Of a stretch of DNA of 64,000 bases, positions 1-10,461 are shown piece after piece. This stretch comes from Onthophagus taurus (taxonomy: Eukaryota > Arthropoda > Insecta > Coleoptera > Scarabaeidae), in the NCBI RefSeq assembly GCF_036711975.1, contig NC_091971.1:5959501-6023500 (forward strand). Reading direction: 5' to 3'. The notes beneath the pieces were generated by a model. The model was given only the letters and a program-made list of their open reading frames with translations. It was not told the origin of the DNA and did no database searches. Position 1 is the first letter of the stretch, and each line of letters starts with the position of its first letter. A program made the translations under genes and the position numbers.

Positions 1-850
1 TATTTGAAAAGATAAAACCCGGAAGTTAGTTTGCGTGTTTATTTATTCGAAAGGCTCCTATCTGAAAATGGGTTATAAGAATAAATTACAATTGTATTTT
101 ATTCGTAAAATAGACCGGTCGAAAATTTATAGCCCATTCCGTTAATTGCGTCACGCTATTTCCAATGAACCCGGCGACGACAGTTTTAATTCGTTTCGAT
201 TCCCAATGTCGTTTCATCATCAAAAATCCTTGAATACGAAATATTTATTGAATTAAATCCCCATTAAAACAATTAAACTAACATCAAATCGAAACGGAGT
301 AAAAATGTTAAGAAATTAGATCCTTATTAATTTACCTAATCATCAATAAAAAAGCAAACACCCATTTTCTAATTATGATTCTTCACGCAAAGGTTAACAA
401 ATTTATAGCAACGACCTTTTCGAATGTTTATCGTTAGAGGAGCTTTACTATTATAGAGGTTTATAGAGTATGTAAATTTGTTTGATCTAGTTTTACGCAG
501 AGAATGTTTTCAAGCACTTCCTGTTGCAGCGACCTTTCAAACCCCCATTGTTATGGTGGGAGTTGATGAAATAACAACAACAACTCCCCCCCAACAACGA
601 AATGCAATGCATACTCGCGTGTTAACCAGGAATTCATTAGAGGTTTACCCGATTATTTATTACAGTCCACCCAGTTGGGTTATGCACCCTGTAAGAGAAA
701 ATTTCCCCCTTTACTCCTTTTAAACCAGTCAAACCGATTTACGTGTAAATATTCGTCGCGTGTTTTATACTTTTACCCGTTTTCGCTTTTCTCGTTTTCG
801 TTTTTTTGGTTAAAAAAACTCATTGACGTCAAATGATATTATATTATAAT
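1..850. other. Non-coding flank, no gene recognised
   Basis: AT-rich sequence. Short open frames exist but show no recognisable protein, codon bias or splice context. It is probably intron of the minus-strand gene whose first exon lies at 1313-1393, since that gene must continue to the left. Confidence 0.4.
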
Positions 851-1275
851 ATAATTTTAAAATTTTCACATTTTGCAAATTAATGTTTTAAGTAAAAATG
901 TTCGTTTTAATTCTGCATTCTTTTTCTCCATATTTTTCAAACACAACCCAACGATTGTTATATATCAAATGAAAGAGAAATCTTTGAGCTTTAATTAAAG
1001 ATAAACTTTATTTCTTAGTTTTCATAAACAACGCTTCCACGAATTTTTAAATTTTCATCTTTTATAACATTTGTATTTTAAGCAAAAACGTTAGTTTATA
1101 CTCAATATCGTTTTTTCTCAAAACTTTTCAAATCCAACCCAACGATTATTATACATCAATCGAAAGAGAAATCTTTGGGCTTTAATTAATGATAAATCTA
1201 ATTTCTTAATTCTCATAAACACCGCCTCCCCTAATTTTTAAATTTTCATCTTTTATAACACTTATTTTATGCAAT
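851..1275. repeat. ~190-bp satellite, left block
   Basis: Two diverged units of the same repeat as 2210-4395. Each carries the landmark CAACCCAACGATT followed by ATCAA(T)CGAAAGAGAAA; the landmark starts near 948 and 1134, 186 bases apart. This block is separated from the main array by about 930 bases of unrelated sequence that holds a coding exon. Confidence 0.85.
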
Positions 1276-1312
1276 TATAATAATTTTATAATTTTTTTTT
1301 AGAAATACTTAC

Positions 1313-1393
1313 TTGGGTTAAAAGAAGTGGTCCGGCTCCGTTATCATTTAAACGGAAAATGAAAGGACCTTCACCAAAACACTCTTCAAACAT
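1313..1393 (-). CDS. First coding exon of an unrecognised gene (partial)
   Basis: On the minus strand an ATG (complement of 1391-1393) opens 27 codons that end exactly at a strong donor, GTAAGTAT, in phase 0. The peptide starts MFEECFGEGPF and ends GAGPLLLTQ. It has the composition of real coding sequence and no stop. The rest of the gene would lie to the left, in or beyond the window edge, with the left satellite block inside its first intron. I do not recognise the family. A chance ATG-donor pair is possible, but the Gly/Phe/Leu-rich peptide in an AT-rich neighbourhood argues against it. Confidence 0.5.
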
Positions 1394-2209
1394 TTTTGTG
1401 TTAAAATTAATAATGTTAAAAAATCTGAAAAAAATATATAACAATTATCTTAATATTTTTTAAACGTCAATTTCAATTTATGAGTGTTGAGTAACCTATA
1501 AAGTAATAAAACCATTATTCAAAATTCTCTAAAATAGGCTGTAACTGTTCAAAATTTTCAGGCAAATTACAAGATTCGAAAATTATTGAAAATGAGGCAA
1601 CTAAGGAATTGGGCAAAAATCGGTCGAGTTTACAAAATAAACCATAAATCATATTTATTTTCAATTTTCCCGTTGATATACACAGTAATGGGACAATCAA
1701 GAGTTGTAAACGCAACAGAAATGTATAAGTAAGTTTACGTTTAGATTTTCAAAATTAACTGTTGTTCTATTTCAAAGTCAAGTTCAATAACTTACGTTTT
1801 AAAGAGTATCTATTTAAACCACCGCGTTACATTCGTCTCCATTGTCGGTCGTTTTTCCATAAAGAAAATTAAAGTTCAACCAACAGCACGTGGTTTTTGA
1901 AATCACGCTAACGACGACGTCAGTCGTTTATGTAACATCGACGTCGCGTCGTCACAAGTTCTGGCTGGCTTTTCAGATTTTAGGTGCTGGTGGTGGTGGG
2001 TTATGCCAGTTAGCAGTGACAAGCGCGTTCCATTCATCCCTTTTCCACGCCCCAAACATTTAAAGCGCAACCTTCCAGCACAAAACAAGAATAAAAGGGT
2101 TATAACAAGATACCGCAGTAAAGCACTGTAAACTTTAATGTTAAACTTGAATGCGGTATAAGATTCCATCACAAAACTTGTAAAGATTTTTAGAGATATT
2201 GTTGGAATA
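1394..2209. promoter_or_regulatory. Likely upstream region of the 1313-1393 exon
   Basis: Unique sequence between the two satellite blocks. About 1800-2100 is richer in G+C and CpG than its surroundings, with CRE-like GACGTCAG and GACGTCGCGTCGTC stretches near 1915-1950, which fits a promoter or 5' UTR for the minus-strand exon. No TATA box is obvious. The open frame at 1903-2172 is not convincing as protein. Confidence 0.35.
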
Positions 2210-4395
2210 TGTTGCAGTAAACGTTAGTTAAAACTCAATACCTTTTCTCTCCAAAATTTTCAAATCCAACCCAACGACTATTATACATCAATCGAAAGAG
2301 AAATCTTTGAGCTTCGATTAAAGATAAATCTCATTTCTTAGTTTCCATAAACAACACTTCTGCGAGTTTTTAAATTTTCACCGTTTTTATTTTAAGCAAA
2401 AACGTTAGTTTGCACTCAATATCGTTTTTCACAAAAATTTTCAAATCCAACCCAACGATTATTATACATCAATCGAAAGAGAAAGCTTTGAGCTTTAATT
2501 AAAGATAAATCTCATTCCTTAGTTTCCATAAACATAGCTTCCACGAATTTTTAAATTTTCATCTTTTTTGACATTTTTATCTGAAGCAAAAACGTTTATT
2601 TATACTCAATATCGTTTTTCTCTAAAATTTTCAAATCCAACCCAACGATTATTATACATCAATCGAAAGAGAAAGCTTTGAGCTTTAATTAAAGATAAAT
2701 CTCATTACTTAGTTTCCATAAACGTAGCTTCCACGAATTTTTAAATTTTCATCTTTTTTGACATTTTTATCTGAAGCAAAAACGTTTGTTTATACTCAAT
2801 ATATTTTTTCTCCAAAATTTTGAAATACAACCCAACGATTATTATACATCAATCGAAAGAGAAATCTTTGAGCTTCGATTAAAGATAAATCTCATTTCTT
2901 AGTTTCCATAAACAACACTTCTGCGAGTTTTTAAATTTTCACCATTTTTATTTTAAGCAAAAACGTTAGTTTACACTCAATATCGTTTTTCTCCAAAATT
3001 TTGAAATACAACCCAACGATTATTATACATCAATCGAAAGAGAAAGCTCTGAGCTTTAATTAAAGATAAGTCTCATTTCTTAGTTCCCATAAACACCGCT
3101 TCCACGAATTTTTAAATTTTCATCTTTTTTGACATTTTTATCTGAAGCAAAAACGTTTGTTTATAGTCAATATATTTTTTCTCCAAAATTTTCAAATACA
3201 ACCCAACGATTATTATACATCAATCGAAAGAGAAAGCTTTGCGCTTTAACTGAAGATAAATCTCATTCCTTAGTTTCCATAAACGTAGCTTCCACGAATT
3301 TTTAAATTTTCTCTATTTTTGACATTTTTATCTGAAGGAAAAAGTTTGTTTCAAAGTCTCAAAGTCTTTTCTCTCCAAAATTTTCAAATACAACCCAACG
3401 ATTATTATACATCAATCGAAAGAGAAAGCTTTAAGCTTTAATTGAACATAAATCTCATTCCTTAGTTTCCATAAACACCGCTTCCACGAATTTTTAAATT
3501 TTCATCTTTTTTGACATTTTTATCTGAAGCAAAAACGTTTATTTATACTCAATATCGTTTTTCTCCAAAATTTTCAAATCCAACCCAACGATTATTATAC
3601 ATCAATCGAAAGAGAAAGCTTTAAGCTTTAATTGAAGATAAATCTCATTCCTTAGTTTCCATAAACATAGCTTCCACGAATTTTTAAATTTTCATCTTTT
3701 ATGACATTTTTATCTGAAGCAAAAACGTTTGTTTATACTCAATATATTTTTTCTCCAAAATTTTGAAATACAACCCAACGACTATTATACATCAATCGAA
3801 AGAGAAAGCTCTGAGCTTTAATTAAAGATAAGTCTCATTTCTTAGTTCCCATAAACACCGCTTCCACGAATTTTTAAATTTTCATCTTTTTTGACATTTT
3901 TATCTGAAGCAAAAACGTTTGTTTATAGTCAATATATTTTTTCTCCAAAATTTTCAAATACAACCCAACGATTATTATACATCAATCGAAAGAGAAAGCT
4001 TTGCGCTTTAACTGAAGATAAATCTCATTCCTTAGTTTCCATAAACGTAGCTTCCACGAATTTTTAAATTTTCTCTATTTTTGACATTTTTATCTGAAGG
4101 AAAAAGTTTGTTTCAAAGTCTCAAAGTCTTTTCTCTCCAAAATTTTCAAATACAACCCAACGATTATTATACATCAATCGAAAGAGAAAGCTTTAAGCTT
4201 TAATTGAAGATAAATCTCATTCCTTAGTTTCCATAAACACCGCTTCCACGAATTGTTAAATTTTCATCTTTTTTGACATTTTTATCTAAAGCAAAAACGT
4301 TAGCTTAAACTCAAAATCTTTTCTCTCCAAAATTTTCAAATCCAACCCAACGATTATACATCAATAGATAGAGAAATCTTTGAGGTTGGATTAAA
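2210..4395. repeat. ~190-bp satellite with a 762-bp higher-order repeat
   Basis: About twelve tandem units, landmark CAACCCAACGATT, spaced about 183-194 bases (starts near 2265, 2449, 2637, 2828, 3010, 3200, 3389, 3582, 3773, 3962, 4156, 4344). Units differ from their neighbours, but 3041-3530 reappears almost unchanged at 3803-4292, an offset of exactly 762 bases or four monomers. The array ends about 260 bases downstream of the TACC gene's stop. Confidence 0.92.
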
Positions 4396-4653
4396 AAATA
4401 TTGTTGTATAATATATTTATTTATATCACCTACAATATTTATAAATAAGTGGTCTTTAAGTATCTCGATAAAACTCAACGAAAAACTTAGAACTTAGTAA
4501 AATGGTTGGAAAGAAGTTCGATTAACACGAAGTTTTACGAGTTTCTGTAAGTTTTATTATTGACATAAATCATTTTTATCCACCACTGGATCAATACAAG
4601 AATATACAAAGAGACTAAAACAAAATTGAGCATACATAATAAATAAAAAAAAC

Positions 4654-5379
4654 TTAAGTAATATCGTTTGTTAAAGGATCAAAAATAGAACAATTTTCGG
4701 AGTCGTCGTTATCGGCTTCTTCGCTGCTCTTTAAACTACTCTTAGATAACTTTTTTTCTAAATCGTTAACTTTTATTTGACTCTGTATGGCTTTAGTTCT
4801 CATTTTCGACATTTCCTCTAAATATTCTTTATTGTTCATCTCTAATTGGATATTGGCTTCGTTTAATTTGTCGATGGCGTACTCCTTAAATTCCATGTAT
4901 TTTTTTTCGGCTTGATCGACGTTGTCTTTATACTTTTGCAAATTTTTGTGAAACGTCTCTTCGTTTTTCTCTAAAGTTTTTATAACATTTTTAGCCCTTT
5001 CATATTTTTGAACCAAATCGTAAAATGCCTTCTCTAAATTCGCTAAATGGTTCTTAACCAAATCTCGTTCGCTTTTCACGGTTTCATGATCTTGAATTAA
5101 TTGCCCCATAACGTTTTCGTAACTCGCCACGATACTAGCAATATCTTTTGAGCCATCCGAATCGGATAATTCTCTTCTTAACGAGTCATTTTCTTCTTTA
5201 AGTCTCATCATTTCATCTTCGAGTTCTTCAATTTTCGCTTTGTATTCTATGACCGATTGGTTTTCTAGTTGTCGATCATTTTTTATCGCCTGCTCCTGTA
5301 AACGGTATCTGTTAATCCTTTTCACTTCGGTTGTTATTGAAAATTTTAAGAGTGATTGAACCACCTGTATAAAATCCAT
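4654..5379 (-). CDS. TACC-domain coiled-coil protein (short)
   Basis: A 241-residue open frame without introns. Residues about 110-175 match the conserved core of the transforming acidic coiled-coil (TACC) domain: HLANLEKAFYDLVQKYERAK, then a KNEETFHKNLQKY segment and EYAIDKLNEANIQLE. Almost the whole protein is charged heptad coiled coil; the last 25 residues are acidic and Ser-rich. TACC proteins bind the XMAP215/Msps microtubule polymerase and act at centrosomes and spindles. Family members usually have long N-terminal regions, absent here. The fifth codon, CAG, is followed by GTGGTT and preceded by TTTATA, so it could also be a splice acceptor, making this the last exon of a longer gene; the chosen ATG would then be intronic. 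The opposite-strand GRTP1-like gene begins within 181 bases, leaving little room upstream. Confidence 0.75.
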   Translation of the reverse strand: MDFIQVVQSLLKFSITTEVKRINRYRLQEQAIKNDRQLENQSVIEYKAKIEELEDEMMRLKEENDSLRRELSDSDGSKDIASIVASYENVMGQLIQDHETVKSERDLVKNHLANLEKAFYDLVQKYERAKNVIKTLEKNEETFHKNLQKYKDNVDQAEKKYMEFKEYAIDKLNEANIQLEMNNKEYLEEMSKMRTKAIQSQIKVNDLEKKLSKSSLKSSEEADNDDSENCSIFDPLTNDIT

Positions 5380-5559
5380 AAATAATGAATCGATTTTTGG
5401 TTGGAAAAAAAATTAATTATCTGAAAGGGATTTCAATCCCTTTGACGGCTTATTGATTTAATTTTCATTTGATGGATTTATTATTTTTTAATTTTTGCGT
5501 TGATATGGTTATTAACAAATAAATTAGTAATTATTTATTTCTTTTTTTATGTAATTTAG

Positions 5560-6581
5560 TAAATACGACGATTACGGTTTTCCTGTTCCCCGACATTATG
5601 ATTATGAACTCCATAAAAAATACTTATCAAAAATAAAGAGGCGTCAACAAGAATGGAACGAATTAAACGATCGTAATAAATACAAAAGAGGTTGCAGATT
5701 AAAGCGTCGTATTCGCAAAGGAATTCCATGGAATGAACGTTCAACCACATGGATGATTTTATCTGGTGCTCAAGCACTTAAGAACAAATCGACGCGTAGT
5801 TACGAAGAACTGAAGGCAGTGATAAATAATACCGATGTGATTAAACAATTAGAAAAAGATGTGTTACGGTTATTTCGTGAAAATATTTTCTTTATGAAAG
5901 AGGGAGTTATGCAAAAAAGGGTGTTCAACATCTGCGGAGCATTCGCTAACCAAAACGCAGAAATCAATTATTGCCAAGGTTTAGATCGCATCGCCGCTTT
6001 ATTGCTATTATCTACCAAAGATGAAGAGATAAGCTTTTGGTTGTACAAAGCTTTAATCGAAAACATACTCCCTAACTATTTCGGTGGCGGGCTAAGCGGT
6101 TTATTAACAGAAATTGCAGTTTTCTTAGACCTCCTCAGATCAAAAGAACCCTCATTGTATCAACACTTTAATGATTTAGGACTTAATTTGCACTCCAAGT
6201 TATCACACTGGTTTCTTTGCTCCTACTCTGGGATTTTGCCAGCCGAAACGGTTTTGAGAATATGGGACTGTTTATTTTACGAAGGTTCAGTAGTACTAAT
6301 GCGAGTTGCTTTAACACTTATTAGAATGCACAAGAATCAACTTTTACAAGTGAATAATGCGGAAGAACTTGTAAAATGCTTACAAGATATTGAACAACAT
6401 CCACAAGTATATGATTGTAATTATTTCATAAAAGTACGTAAAATTTATTTTTTTTAACATTTCGTTATTATATTCCTCATTTTAGCTTATTTATAATATA
6501 TCAGGATCATTAACAAACAAACAATTAATAAAGTTACGTATAAAACATATAAATGCGATTGAAGAAATGTGTAAATATTGA
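5560..6581 (+). CDS. GRTP1-like TBC domain Rab-GAP, copy A (5' end not found)
   Basis: Two exons are clear: 5560-6433 and 6486-6581, joined in phase 0 (donor GTACGT). They encode about 322 residues of a TBC domain most like growth-hormone-regulated TBC protein 1 (GRTP1/TBC1D6), which stimulates GTP hydrolysis by Rabs. The arginine finger (KDVLRLF) and glutamine finger (YCQGL) are both present, so it may be catalytic. The splice pattern matches copy B next door: the same acceptor phase after a one-base carry and the same last-intron position. Copy B's 20-base first exon has no counterpart I could find in 5380-5559. Either the first exon is elsewhere or this copy is 5' truncated and starts at an internal ATG (5753). 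A poly(A) signal AATAAA lies at 6624. Confidence 0.75.
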
Positions 6582-7238
6582 AATATTTTGAGAATGATTT
6601 TTTTTATTTATATTGTTATTGATAATAAATCTGAAATAAATTATATTAATAATGATTTAATTATAAATTTGCTTTAATTTATTAATGTCTATTGAAATAA
6701 AATCGGTTAAATAAAAAATCATTGAAATGTGTCAAATTCATATGTGACACATGTATCAGCGACATCTAGTGAGATTTTTTTATAAACTTCATACATCGCT
6801 CTCTTAATTATGATTTTATGATAATTCAAAAGTAATTTAAGTATTACTATTAGCAAATTCTAGTACATATTAGATTAATCACGTTTTAATTCATAATCAT
6901 TGAATCATTATAATCAAAGGTAACACAACAACTAACTTCACCTTAAACCAAGTGACGTTCTTATCTGTCATTTATAATCGGCCTAAATGTGAATTAGGTT
7001 AGATTAGAAACGTCAAAAAAACTACAAATGTGGAGAAATAGTTAATTCCTATTACATTATTTTTAATTTAACTATGATCTCCGACACTGTTCGATTAAAT
7101 CATTTGTACAATAGAAACGACCATGACCATTATTTATTTAATGGTTCGAGTTTGTAATACGTTAAATAAACTGGCATGATTCAGTGTGTCTTCTTGAAAA
7201 TATTCAGATAAGACTTAATATTAATTTGGATTATCTAA
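6582..7238. other. Spacer between the two GRTP1-like genes
   Basis: AT-rich. It holds the 3' end of copy A (AATAAA at 6624) and presumably the promoter of copy B. No other gene or repeat was recognised. Confidence 0.5.
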
Positions 7239-8323
7239 ATGGCTCAAACGAACTTAAGGTAAATTCTAAGTAGTGTAGATTATTAAATTAATTTGTTTCT
7301 ATAATTTAGTAAAGTTGATGAATATGGATTTGAGAGACCACCAAACTTTGATTACAAAAAGCAAGCGGAATTTTTCGAAAATTACCTATCAATATTAAAT
7401 AGACGTCAACAGCGTTGGAAAGGTTTAAATGAACGTGAAAAAAATAAGAAAACGGCTAAATTAAAACGATTTATACGTAAAGGAATTCCAATGAGCGAAC
7501 GACCGATGATTTGGATGTTCACTTCTGGGGGTCAAGCACTTAAAGATAAATCAAAACTTACCTATGAAGAAATGAAATCATTGATAAATGATGAAAATTT
7601 AATATCAATGATTAAACTGGATGTACCTCGCACGTTTCCTGAAAACATTTTCTTTACCAAAGATGGAGTTTTACCTAAAAAATTATTCAATGTTTGTGCA
7701 ACATTTGCGCATCAAAACGCTGAAGTTACCTACTGCCAAGGTTTAAATTACATCGCCGGTTTATTATTATTAGCCACCAAAGATGAAGAAGTCACCTTTT
7801 GGTTACTTAAAGCTTTAGTCGACAACATACTTCCTAAATATTACATTAAAACAATGTCCGGGTTATTAACAGACCTCGCCGTTTTAGATGAACTTGTTAA
7901 ATTAAAAGAACCTCTCGTACACAATCATCTTGTTAGAATGGGGGTTGAATTTGGTGTTAGTTCAACAAAATGGTTTATTTGTTTATACTCGGAAGTTTTA
8001 CCAACAGAAACTGTTTTAAGAATATGGGATAGTTTGTTTTGTGAAGGCTCAAAAATATTGTTTCGCGTTGCTTTAACTCTTATTAAAATACATAGGGATG
8101 ATATCTTATGCACTAATGATTTTGGAGAAGTTATAGACTGTTTTAAAAGGATGGGACATAATTCACAAGTATTAAATTGCCATTCGTTTATGGAAGTAAG
8201 CTGAATTAATTAAATCGTAATTTTTTATTAATTAATTTGTTTTAGAAAATTTTTACAATGCCCGGATCGTTTTCAAGCAGCCAATTAGAAAAGTTGCGTT
8301 TAAAACATGCAAATACACATTGA
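7239..8323 (+). CDS. GRTP1-like TBC domain Rab-GAP, copy B (complete)
   Basis: Three exons: 7239-7258, 7310-8195 and 8246-8323, giving 327 aa. The 20-base first exon encodes MAQTNL and joins in frame to SKVDEYGFERP, the conserved start of GRTP1 proteins. The TBC domain keeps both catalytic fingers (LDVPRTF and YCQGL) and the signature ILP-x-ETVLRIWD motif (VLPTETVLRIWD). The C-terminus MPGSFSSSQLEKLR matches the GRTP1 tail. It acts as a GTPase activator for Rab proteins; the target Rab is not readable from sequence. It lies about 660 bases downstream of copy A in the same direction, so the pair is a tandem duplication that kept introns rather than a retrocopy. AATAAA at 8423 overlaps the 3' end of the convergent Tim14 gene. 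Confidence 0.9.
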
Positions 8324-8464
8324 AATTTAAAAAGCGTTCAAAAGTCAACAAAAATATCAACTCAATCTAGTCTTATTTACTTTTTTTTATTTATATATTA
8401 TATCACATTTATTATTATTAATAATAAACCTTTAAAAAAAATTCTAATTTGTTTTAATATTTTC

Positions 8465-8884
8465 TTAATGAGAGTGCTTCTCAAGAAAATCTTTTGCTTC
8501 GTTAATTTTTGATGCTATGTATGGAGAACCACCTCGATCTGGATGATTAACAGCCATAACTTTTTTAAAAGCATCTTTAACTTTTTGTTTACTAGCAGAT
8601 GGGCTTATACCCAAAATTAGAGCAGCTTCTCGTCGGTTCATTTTTGGATCAAAACCGCCTTTATAATATTTTGAATTTGCCATATTTTCCATATCGAATT
8701 TCGGTAAATTTTTCATAGCTTCATTAACGGTTTTTGTAACATTGGGTAGTTGTCTTAATGCATATCTACCAGCAAAACCTACGGCTGCAAGGCCTAATCC
8801 TGCTAAAATTACTCCAGCAGTCTAAAAATAATCAACAGTTTAGACCAGAAAAGAATAAATAAGTAAAAGTGTGATTCTTACCAT
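8465..8884 (-). CDS. DNAJC19: Mitochondrial import co-chaperone Tim14/DNAJC19
   Basis: Exons (minus) 8884-8882 and 8821-8465 encode 119 aa. The first coding exon is only the ATG, followed directly by donor GTAAG. The protein starts MTAGVILAGLGLAAVGFAGR, the single membrane segment of Tim14/Pam18, then has a matrix-facing short J domain with the HPD motif in VNHPDRGG. It stimulates mtHsp70 in the PAM import motor at the inner membrane. Length matches the family (about 112-118 aa). It is convergent with GRTP1-like copy B, with overlapping 3' ends. Confidence 0.95.
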
Positions 8885-9297
8885 TTTTATTTAGGGTATT
8901 TCTGGAGGATTCGGGTCACCTTTATCGTATATTAAAGGTTTGTTATTTTTAAAACTTTGTATAGGTTATGTTCTCACAACGTGACGTTGAAAAGTAAAAT
9001 TCTTGGGAATTTACAATAAGTATTTATAGATAATTAATAAATATTGGACATCAAATTTAGATTGGGGATTTATTTAATGATTTGGTGGTTTTTTTTTAAG
9101 TTTGAATTAAAAGTTAAACTTTATAATTTTTGAGGTTATTAGATCTGTCAAAATGATGGTTATAAAAACTAACGACAAAAAAATTTAATTTTTTTAATTT
9201 ATTAATCAAAATATAAATAAAACGATTAATTTTAATTCAATTAATATTTAAATTAAGTTATATTAGCAATTTTTCTTTGGAAACGATTTTTAAATTT
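8885..9297. promoter_or_regulatory. Tim14 upstream region / XRCC3 3' flank
   Basis: AT-rich spacer between two minus-strand genes. It must hold the Tim14 promoter (TSS probably near 8900-9000) and the XRCC3 3' end. No further gene seen. Confidence 0.45.
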
Positions 9298-10461
9298 TTA
9301 GGTTATGTCGACTGATCCAATTCCACTTTGATATATTTGAAAATTGCAACTTTTTGGAGCTAATTCTGGGGAATAAATAACTTCGAAGTTTCTAACGGTA
9401 CTCATTCCATATCGAGTCATTAAAAATCTCGATGTGATATAATTACTCCAAGCTAATCCTAAAGCAGGGATAGTTTTACCGGTTTTAAGATCATCAGAAA
9501 CTTGATTTGTACATAACACAGCAATTTTATGCTTTTGTGTTAATTCATTGAAAATTTGGACTAATTCTTTAAAATCGTTTTTTCTTGAAATGTAATTAAT
9601 GTCTTCACAGTAATTTCGAAAAATCCCTGCTATTGAATCAATTATAATTAATCCAATTTGTGTAAATGATAAGAGTTTGTGCATTTTAGTCGTTAACGTT
9701 GTTCTTAATTGATCCTAAAATAATTAATTTATAATAATAAAGGGGGAATAATCTAAATATGTTATTTACAAAATCTGCAATGTATTCAACGTAAATACCA
9801 TCTGATAAAAGTTTTTTAAATGGTTTATCAAGGATTTTCTTAGGATAAAATGAAACAAGCTCGTTTAATCTTTTAGATGGAAAAGGTTCTTCTGTGCAAA
9901 TGTAAAGAACATCTAAAAAAGGCATAATTAGATAAAATATGGAAAAAGAAATTCATACTTTTATTATATCCACCAATTTCTAATGGAAACTGAGTCATAA
10001 TTGCTAATTCTAAACAAAACTGGGTTTTTCCGACGCCACTTGGTCCATAAATTTCATTTATTCCATTTATTGGAATACCACCTTTTAATAAATCATTAAT
10101 TACTTTACAGCCAACACGAATTTTTGACCAACGAGGAATTTCTAAAACTAAATTCAATTTTTGTTGCAACACATTTCAGTACAATTAGATTTGTGACTTT
10201 TTAAAATAAAATACTACCTGCATGGAATCTATTAGAAACCAAAATTTCACTGACTGCTTCTCTTAACTCTTCAATTTCTAGAAAATTTAATCCTTTTTGT
10301 TCTAAATCTGTTTGTTTTGTTGTTAATAAAGATTCCAATGAAGAAATTTCAACTAAAGAAAAAATATAAAAGAATTATATTTATTTATAATTAGTAATTA
10401 ATTTACGTTTATTTAATTTGTTTAAGATAATATCCGGTACTTTGCTCTTTAATAAATCCAT
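9298..10461 (-). CDS. XRCC3: RAD51 paralog XRCC3
   Basis: Five exons on the minus strand: 10461-10407, 10352-10218, 10147-9959, 9912-9770 and 9714-9298; all joins keep frame, total 312 aa. Walker A is GPSGVGKT (about residue 98) and Walker B is LIIIDSIAG. Family hallmarks VLYICTEEPFPSKRL and the C-terminal PALGLAWSNY and SPELAPKSCNF match XRCC3 rather than RAD51C or XRCC2. XRCC3 pairs with RAD51C and promotes RAD51-dependent homologous recombination in repair and meiosis (Drosophila spn-B is the counterpart). It is slightly shorter than human XRCC3 (346 aa), mostly in loops. Introns are 45-71 bases. Confidence 0.93.

Noticed and set aside
478-723. 81-codon open frame on the plus strand
   Set aside because: Low-complexity Thr/Pro stretch, no domain, no splice or promoter context; probably chance.
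1903-2172. 89-codon minus-strand open frame
   Set aside because: Lies in the CpG-rich presumed upstream region of the 1313-1393 exon; composition unlike protein.
2210-4395. CRISPR-like array
   Set aside because: Whole units repeat head to tail with no unique spacers; eukaryotic satellite.
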